A stretch of DNA of 10,264 bases from assembly GCA_946480555.1 (NCBI GenBank), contig CAMLLE010000060.1, forward strand, positions 1 to 10,264. The letters are read 5' to 3'. Origin of the DNA: an uncultured Verrucomicrobia subdivision 3 bacterium. GTDB lineage: Bacteria > Verrucomicrobiota > Verrucomicrobiae > Limisphaerales > CAMLLE01. Every line of letters starts with the position of its first letter. Within the stretch, counting starts at the first letter, position 1. A program made the position numbers and the translations under genes. Below the pieces are notes generated by a model that had not been told where the DNA came from, did not search any database, and was given only the letters and a program-made list of their open reading frames with translations. Of this stretch, positions 6,059-10,264 are shown piece by piece.

Positions 6059-7477
6059 TCATGCGCTCGCGAGTTTTCCGAAACGATTGGCAATCGCCAG
6101 CGCGGGATCGAGCGGAACTTCCTGCCGGACGACGTCTTTGGGAATCTGAATGTCATCCACACGTCGCAGCGACTTCCCCTTGAACTGCGGCAAATAAGCC
6201 CGCTCCGCTTCGAGCATCTCTCCCACCATGGCGCGGATTTCCTTCAACGTGAGCACCGCCGACGTGAGTGGGTCGAGCGCCACAGCTTGCATGACCATTT
6301 CCGGATCCCCGGCGAAGCTCGCTTCCACCGTCAGATTTTGCACCAGCACGTTCGTCATGTTGAGCGCGGCACATTGCGGCGGGAGGTCGCCCACAACCGT
6401 CGGATGAAGCCCCAGGCGGTCCACGTAGACCGGCACTTCCACGCAGCAGCGGTTTGGAAGGTTTGTGATGTATCCGTCGTTGCGAACGTTGCCATTCAGC
6501 CGGAAAACCCGGCCGGTTTCCTTCGCTTCGATGATGTGGGAACAATATTCCGCACTGCGAGGTCCGAGGGCGGTGGACTCAATTGAAAGCGGATCGGTGC
6601 TCGCAAATTTTTCGGCGAGCATGGCGCAGTATTTGTAGTACGCGCCGCTCTCGCCTCCGAAGGAAGGTTCGTCGCAGTAAAGTTCCAAGGCCTTTTTGTT
6701 CTTCCTGAAGTACGGCAGATACTCGGACAAATGCCCGGTGCTTTCCGTCATGAAGTAACCAAAATGGCGCATCACTTCGCCGCGCACCTTTTCATTCACG
6801 TAAAAGCCCGGGTGCTCGAAATTCTCCTTCAGCTTCGGATACAGATCACGCCCCTTGTGTTCCAGCTTAAGGAACCACGCCATGTGATTGATGCCCGCCG
6901 CGAGGAAATCGATCTCATTCTTCGGCACGCCCACGTAGCTGGCGATCAGGTGCATGGTCGTTTGAACGCCATGACACAGTCCGATAAACTGCAATCCGGG
7001 CACGCGCCCCAGGGCGGCGCAGCACATCGCCATCGGATTGGCGTAATTGAAGAGAATGGCATTCGGACAGAGTTCCTGCATGTCCCGCGCGATCTCCATC
7101 AGCGCCGGAATGTGCCGCAGCGCGCGGAACACGCCACCCGGACCGAGCGTGTCGCCGATGCATTGGTCCACGCCATACTTCAGCGGGATTTCATAATCCT
7201 GCCGGAATTCCGCCACGCCGCCCGCCTGCAGCATGATCACCACATAATCCGCACCCGCCAGCGCCTCCCTGCGATCGGTGGTCGCCAGCACGCGGGCATC
7301 GACGCCATTATCCTGAATCATGCGTTCGACAAACGCCTTCATCTTGTCGAGGCGTGTATGCGACAGCGCCATCAGGCGGTATTCGCTTCCAGCCAATGCC
7401 GGAGTGGCGAGGAAATCAGACATGAGGGTCTTGCAAAAAACGAGGCTGCCCGCGCCAATCATCGCAATCTTTGCCAT
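6059..7477 (-). CDS. Glycoside hydrolase family 4 enzyme (MelA-like alpha-glycosidase)
   Basis: The product is 472 residues and cytosolic (no signal peptide). GH4 enzymes cleave glycosides by an NAD+- and Mn2+-dependent oxidation-elimination mechanism. An N-terminal Rossmann fold has the dinucleotide motif IGAGS (7-11). It is followed by IGDTLGPGG (107-115), FNYANPMAM (143-151), the metal-binding LCHGV (167-171, Cys168 the expected Mn ligand), AGINHMAWF (194-202, His198 the second expected ligand), YFMTESTGHLSEYLPYF (241-257) and GNVRNDGYITNLPNRCCVEV (329-348). Overall similarity is to the MelA-type branch (alpha-galactosidase/alpha-glucosidase), not the phospho-glycosidases. The tetrad C-H-G-V differs from the CHSV I recall for alpha-galactosidases, and CHG-type motifs have been linked to alpha-glucuronidases, so the substrate is left open. 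The C-terminal 40 residues after about 432 extend beyond E. coli MelA. The ATG at 7477 starts directly at the Rossmann strand (MAKIAMIGAGS). No clear SD or promoter was found, and no transporter or regulator gene is adjacent. Confidence 0.93.
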   Translation of the reverse strand: MAKIAMIGAGSLVFCKTLMSDFLATPALAGSEYRLMALSHTRLDKMKAFVERMIQDNGVDARVLATTDRREALAGADYVVIMLQAGGVAEFRQDYEIPLKYGVDQCIGDTLGPGGVFRALRHIPALMEIARDMQELCPNAILFNYANPMAMCCAALGRVPGLQFIGLCHGVQTTMHLIASYVGVPKNEIDFLAAGINHMAWFLKLEHKGRDLYPKLKENFEHPGFYVNEKVRGEVMRHFGYFMTESTGHLSEYLPYFRKNKKALELYCDEPSFGGESGAYYKYCAMLAEKFASTDPLSIESTALGPRSAEYCSHIIEAKETGRVFRLNGNVRNDGYITNLPNRCCVEVPVYVDRLGLHPTVVGDLPPQCAALNMTNVLVQNLTVEASFAGDPEMVMQAVALDPLTSAVLTLKEIRAMVGEMLEAERAYLPQFKGKSLRRVDDIQIPKDVVRQEVPLDPALAIANRFGKLASA

Positions 7478-7615
7478 AGGTCAGAGGTGATTCTCGGTTG
7501 GAAGTTCAAAGTGCATTCACGTAAGCAGAGTCATTCAGGCCATAAAGTTCGGGCCGATACAACTGAATCTCGACACGGATTCGGATCGCAAAACGAAGGG
7601 AAACGGAAGCTTGCC

Positions 7616-7631
7616 GCGGAGACGCGGAGAC
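7616..7631. repeat. Octameric GCGGAGAC repeat (copy 2)
   Basis: Two perfect units GCGGAGAC, identical over 16 bases and in the same orientation as the pair at 5941-5956. The following bases GGTCGATTG partly resemble the GCGGATTG that follows copy 1. Confidence 0.75.
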
Positions 7632-7679
7632 GGTCGATTGCCAATACATCCGCAGAGCGCCTGCCGCGAAAGCGAAAGA

Positions 7680-7694
7680 ACCGGGCAAACCGGT
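7680..7694. repeat. Small dyad ACCGG-N5-CCGGT (second copy)
   Basis: ACCGG and CCGGT flank GCAAA. It is the partner of the dyad at 3552-3566, also intergenic. The function is unknown. Confidence 0.35.
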
Positions 7695-7766
7695 CAAAAC
7701 GTTGAATTGGCCGAACGACTCCCTGAAAGATCCTGCCGTGCGAACACGTCAGACCCCTTCAATGAC

Positions 7767-7794
7767 AACGCCGGAACCTTTCGGCTCCGGCGTT
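7767..7794 (-). terminator. Terminator-type hairpin after the PEP-CTERM gene
   Basis: On the - strand AACGCCGGAGCC pairs with GGTTCCGGCGTT around a GAAA tetraloop (GNRA class). It forms 12 pairs including one G-U. On the + strand the same position would be an A-C mismatch and the loop TTTC, so the structure favours the - strand transcript. It lies 22 bases beyond the PEP-CTERM stop codon. The U-tract is weak, so it may act as a 3' stabiliser as well as, or instead of, a terminator. Confidence 0.65.
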
Positions 7795-7816
7795 CTGTTT
7801 CGGGATTTGGTTCAAG

Positions 7817-8692
7817 CTAGGCGGCGTGCCGCTTTCGGAAGAACAGCGTCAAGGCGCCCAATCCAAGAAACGCAAATGCGCCAGGCTCGGGAATCGAGAC
7901 GGTGAAGTTGTCGAAACCGGTGGTCCAGCTGGTTCCCGGAACGCCCCGAAACGCGGCGTGAAGCGTGGAGTCGTTGTAGAGTTCCGCGTTGTTCAGCGTG
8001 CCGGTGCGAGTTCCGTTCGCCAGGGAGGCAGGCGTCGCCGTGCCATCGGCACCGATTGACGACACGCTCAGCGTATAGTCGAACACGTCCACTGTGGCCG
8101 ACCGGCTGAGCGTCAATTCGAGCCGATACCATTCCGGCGCGGCAAACGTGATCGCGGTGAGCCCCGCATCGCTGCTGGGATCCTGCGTGATTCCGCCGGC
8201 GCCGGTCACATTCGATTGCCCTTGGAGTCCGTTTACGTTGCCGCTGGAGCGGTGGCGGATTCGTCCGCCAACGAAGCTTGCGGCATCCAGCGAATAAAAC
8301 CCGCCAACGTTGTTGTCGGCCGTCAAGCCGAGCATCGCCACGGCGTTCGCGCTGCCCGTCGGAACGGCCCCCATGAGAAAATCGATGCCGAGCGTGATCG
8401 ATGCGCCGCCGGTTAAATCAAAACTTGCGCCAGTGTAAATGGCCGTGGTGTCCGCCGCAGTGCCCCAAGCCACGCCACCACCACTCCCGACCCCGCCGGC
8501 CATCGAAAAGCTGTAGTTGTTAACGGTCGCACCGGCGGAATCAATCTGGTTGAAACTGCTGAGATCGGAAGCCGATCCGAACTGGACGTTTACATTCTGC
8601 GCCCCGGCAAACTGCGGGCAAAGCGCCGCGCCCAACAAGGCGGATGCAATGCCGGCGCGCCGGAGGCGTTGTGGTGTTTGTGTTCGTTTCAT
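7817..8692 (-). CDS. PEP-CTERM sorting-signal exported protein
   Basis: The product is 291 residues. The N-terminus is a Sec signal peptide: basic MKRTQTPQRLRR, hydrophobic AGIASALLGAAL, and a probable cut after AGA (residue 31). The mature region (about 32-262) is Gly/Ser/Thr/Asn-rich with alternating beta strands, a jelly-roll or lectin-like composition with no catalytic motif I can recognise. The C-terminus is a textbook PEP-CTERM tripartite signal: IPEP (267-270), a hydrophobic helix GAFAFLGLGALTLFF (271-285) and the basic tail RKRHAA. Proteins of this type are processed by an exosortase (EpsH family) and usually end up in the extracellular matrix. No exosortase is in the window. The start at 8692 is fixed by the signal peptide. 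There is no Shine-Dalgarno, and the leader is C/A-rich. It lies 51 bases downstream of the stop of the neighbouring secreted-protein gene on the same strand. Confidence 0.9.
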   Translation of the reverse strand: MKRTQTPQRLRRAGIASALLGAALCPQFAGAQNVNVQFGSASDLSSFNQIDSAGATVNNYSFSMAGGVGSGGGVAWGTAADTTAIYTGASFDLTGGASITLGIDFLMGAVPTGSANAVAMLGLTADNNVGGFYSLDAASFVGGRIRHRSSGNVNGLQGQSNVTGAGGITQDPSSDAGLTAITFAAPEWYRLELTLSRSATVDVFDYTLSVSSIGADGTATPASLANGTRTGTLNNAELYNDSTLHAAFRGVPGTSWTTGFDNFTVSIPEPGAFAFLGLGALTLFFRKRHAA

Positions 8693-8735
8693 GGTGTGTG
8701 TTGGTTTGGGTTTGTTGCTGGTTGGCGTTGTGTGC
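8669..8735. other. Strand-asymmetric G/T-rich tract across the PEP-CTERM start
   Basis: On the + strand this stretch is almost entirely G and T (for example GGTGTGTGTTGGTTTGGG at 8693-8710), so the - strand mRNA leader is C/A-rich and should be unstructured. It spans the start codon of the PEP-CTERM gene. It may help translation start without a Shine-Dalgarno. This is an inference from composition only. Confidence 0.4.
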
Positions 8736-8743
8736 TTCAGAAA

Positions 8744-10264
8744 TCAGCGGCGGATGACCACGTCGTCAATGTACCAGCCGGGCAGCGGCTGAACGTTTGT
8801 GAAGTCCGCGTCAACCATGCGGAATTCAATCCGGACCGGTTGGTTCAATATCGAAACGGGAAGCGGGTAGTTGAGCAACGTCCAGCCAGGGCCGGTGCTG
8901 CCGCTCTGAACGGAAACCGGTCCGGCAATCAGATTGTCGGCGGCGTCGAGAATAGTCACCTGCGCGTAATCCGTCGTTTCCACATTCAGGTGCTGCCAGA
9001 ATTCCAGCCGTACCTGGTTGGTAACTCCCGTCAGGTCGATCACCGGCGAGCGCAGCGCGGTATCCGTGGCCGTGGCGTAGTTACCGTCCAAGTCCGTTCC
9101 GAAGGCTTTGGTTCCACTGCGCGCTGCGCCCGGGCCAGTGGCCGGCGTTCCCCACTCCCAAATGGTCGGGCTGCCGCCGCCACTGTTGTCGATCACGGTC
9201 CAGCCGTTGTTCACTTCGAGATCGTCACTCCAGATCGCCGGACGCGGTTCAGCCACGGCCTGATAGAACCGTTCCGAAGTGGTCAACGGCGTGTTGGTGA
9301 ACGTGGTGATCGCGCCGGTCGCGCCGCCGGCTGGATAATTTGTCGCGAGCACCTGCCATGGCGAAGTCAAAGCATCCCGGGCACGGACCAGGTAGGTGAC
9401 ACCTGGTTCTGAATTCCACGAGAATTGGAATCTGTCAGCGGATGCTGCGGGGCCAGCCAGAACAACCCTGCGACCGAAGTTCCCCGCCAGCACCGGCACC
9501 GTGTCGCGGTAGGTGCCCAGACTGATGAAGAGATCATCGATGAACAAATTGTCACGCCCCTGGTTTTGATTCATCAGCGCGAAGAACACTTTGTCGAGCG
9601 TGGGATTCACATTGAACGTCGTGTCGCTCGGATTGCGATCGCCGCGGACGTTCTCAAACAAAACCGTGCGGCCCGCCTGGCCTTGTTCCTGAACATGGAC
9701 CGAGAACAGATCGTTGCTCGCGATGATGTCATTCGTGACGTTGATCCAGACGTTGTAAACCTTCCCTTGCGCCAGTGTGTTCGTCGCCGTCTCGCGAGCG
9801 ATCCCAAATCCATTCGGGGACAACACGGTGAGGTTGCTGATCAACGTGGCGGGCTTCTCCAGCCGCAGATAAGGCCCAAGATTATTCTGCCAGTCGCGAA
9901 TGAAACCTGTCGGATGATCGGTCAAGCCGGCCTGGGCCGTAAGGTCAGCCACCGGATCATTGCCGGTTGCGTAAAGCCGGAAGAAGAGCGTCGCAATCTG
10001 GCCCTCGGCGATGCTGAGCGAATTCAGCGGCAAGGCCGCAAGCATTCCACCTGGCGACACCACCTCGGCACCAGTCTGGCTGAGACTGAGAACCTTGTTT
10101 CCACCGCGATCCACCACCGTCGCAGCGCCGGCGCCCTGAATCCATTTGTTCGTCTGGCCCTGGATCGGTCCGGGTTGATAGTTCTCAAAGTTGTCGAGCA
10201 ACCGCCACCCGGGTGTGACGCCGGCCAGAACTCCGACTGAAACGCTTTGCATCACAGGCGTCTC
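8744..10264 (-). CDS. Large secreted multidomain protein, 5'-truncated by the window edge
   Basis: The frame is open to the window end (ETPVMQSV...), so the GTG at 10255 need not be the start. At least 506 codons are visible. Three regions follow. The first (about 10210-9515) is a concanavalin/LamG-like jelly roll beginning GWRLLDNFENYQPG, with IDDLFISLG at its end. The second (about 9433-9242) is a short module with FSWNSEPGVTYLVRA...W...RFYQAVAEP, which matches the C-terminal module of the glycine-rich protein at 2470-2673. The third (about 9238-8747) is a beta-sandwich of the MAM or immune-inhibitor-A C-terminal kind (IWSDDLE, LRSPVIDLTG, LEFWQHL, ending GWYIDDVVIRR). No catalytic centre, membrane anchor or PEP-CTERM signal is seen, so it is probably a released or loosely attached extracellular protein. 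The N-terminal, possibly catalytic, part may lie beyond the window. It could be co-transcribed with the PEP-CTERM gene. Confidence 0.82.
   Translation of the reverse strand, partial: ETPVMQSVSVGVLAGVTPGWRLLDNFENYQPGPIQGQTNKWIQGAGAATVVDRGGNKVLSLSQTGAEVVSPGGMLAALPLNSLSIAEGQIATLFFRLYATGNDPVADLTAQAGLTDHPTGFIRDWQNNLGPYLRLEKPATLISNLTVLSPNGFGIARETATNTLAQGKVYNVWINVTNDIIASNDLFSVHVQEQGQAGRTVLFENVRGDRNPSDTTFNVNPTLDKVFFALMNQNQGRDNLFIDDLFISLGTYRDTVPVLAGNFGRRVVLAGPAASADRFQFSWNSEPGVTYLVRARDALTSPWQVLATNYPAGGATGAITTFTNTPLTTSERFYQAVAEPRPAIWSDDLEVNNGWTVIDNSGGGSPTIWEWGTPATGPGAARSGTKAFGTDLDGNYATATDTALRSPVIDLTGVTNQVRLEFWQHLNVETTDYAQVTILDAADNLIAGPVSVQSGSTGPGWTLLNYPLPVSILNQPVRIEFRMVDADFTNVQPLPGWYIDDVVIRR

Larger units (their letters stand above)
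7478..7816. other. 339-base intergenic region between the GH4 and PEP-CTERM genes
   Basis: The region holds the terminator hairpin of the PEP-CTERM gene (7767-7794), an ACCGG-N5-CCGGT dyad (7680-7694) and the second octameric repeat (7616-7631). The leader and presumably the promoter of the GH4 gene lie in the remainder, but I could not pick a convincing -35/-10 pair on the - strand. Short open frames here have no recognisable product. Confidence 0.5.

Noticed and set aside
6731..7705. Long + strand open frame opposite the GH4 gene
   Set aside because: It is antisense to a clearly coding GH4 gene, has a His/Arg-rich composition without domains, and arises from the codon bias of the real gene.
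9425..10240. Long + strand open frame opposite the secreted multidomain protein
   Set aside because: It is Arg/His/Val-rich antisense shadow without recognisable motifs. The - strand frame has coherent beta-sandwich domains.

Overview
The window looks like chromosomal DNA of a GC-rich, Gram-negative bacterium, most likely a verrucomicrobium (Pedosphaera/Limisphaera-like lineages are the best guess). This is inferred from a PEP-CTERM exported protein, large secreted proteins with a short recurring W..xPGxTY...W...FxR-type module, weak or absent Shine-Dalgarno sequences, and GCGGAGAC / GCGGAAC-type intergenic repeats. No rRNA or marker gene is present to prove the assignment.

Layout. (1) 1-2676, + strand: the 3' part of a large glycine-rich exported protein built from nested repeats, then Ig-like and carboxypeptidase-regulatory-like modules and a C-terminal module. 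(2) 2677-2758: two GC-rich hairpins between convergent genes. (3) 2759-3487, - strand: a coiled-coil protein with a C-terminal C4 zinc ribbon, with a good sigma70-type promoter candidate upstream. (4) 3646-4001, + strand: a decayed IS1-family transposase fragment, broken by a single-base deletion and cut off at about 115 codons. A further 340 bases follow with no recognisable gene. (5) 4342-5910, + strand: a membrane methyl-accepting chemotaxis protein whose last codons run into a heptameric repeat. (6) 5911-6058: convergent intergenic region with octameric repeats. (7) 6059-7477, - strand: a GH4-family NAD/Mn-dependent glycosidase. (8) 7478-7816: intergenic region with a second copy of the octameric repeat and a terminator hairpin. 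(9) 7817-8692, - strand: a PEP-CTERM exported protein. (10) 8744-10264, - strand: the 3' part of a large secreted multidomain protein that continues past the window edge.

Taken together this is a mosaic rather than one obvious system. The exported proteins at both ends, the chemoreceptor and the GH4 glycosidase fit a surface-active, polysaccharide-using lifestyle. Only the last two genes (51-base gap, same strand) look like a possible transcription unit. I see no CRISPR array, phage module, secretion cluster, toxin-antitoxin pair or tRNA. The points most worth a second look are the nested repeat architecture of the glycine-rich protein, the CHGV active-site motif of the GH4 enzyme, and repeat DNA read into the chemoreceptor C-terminus.
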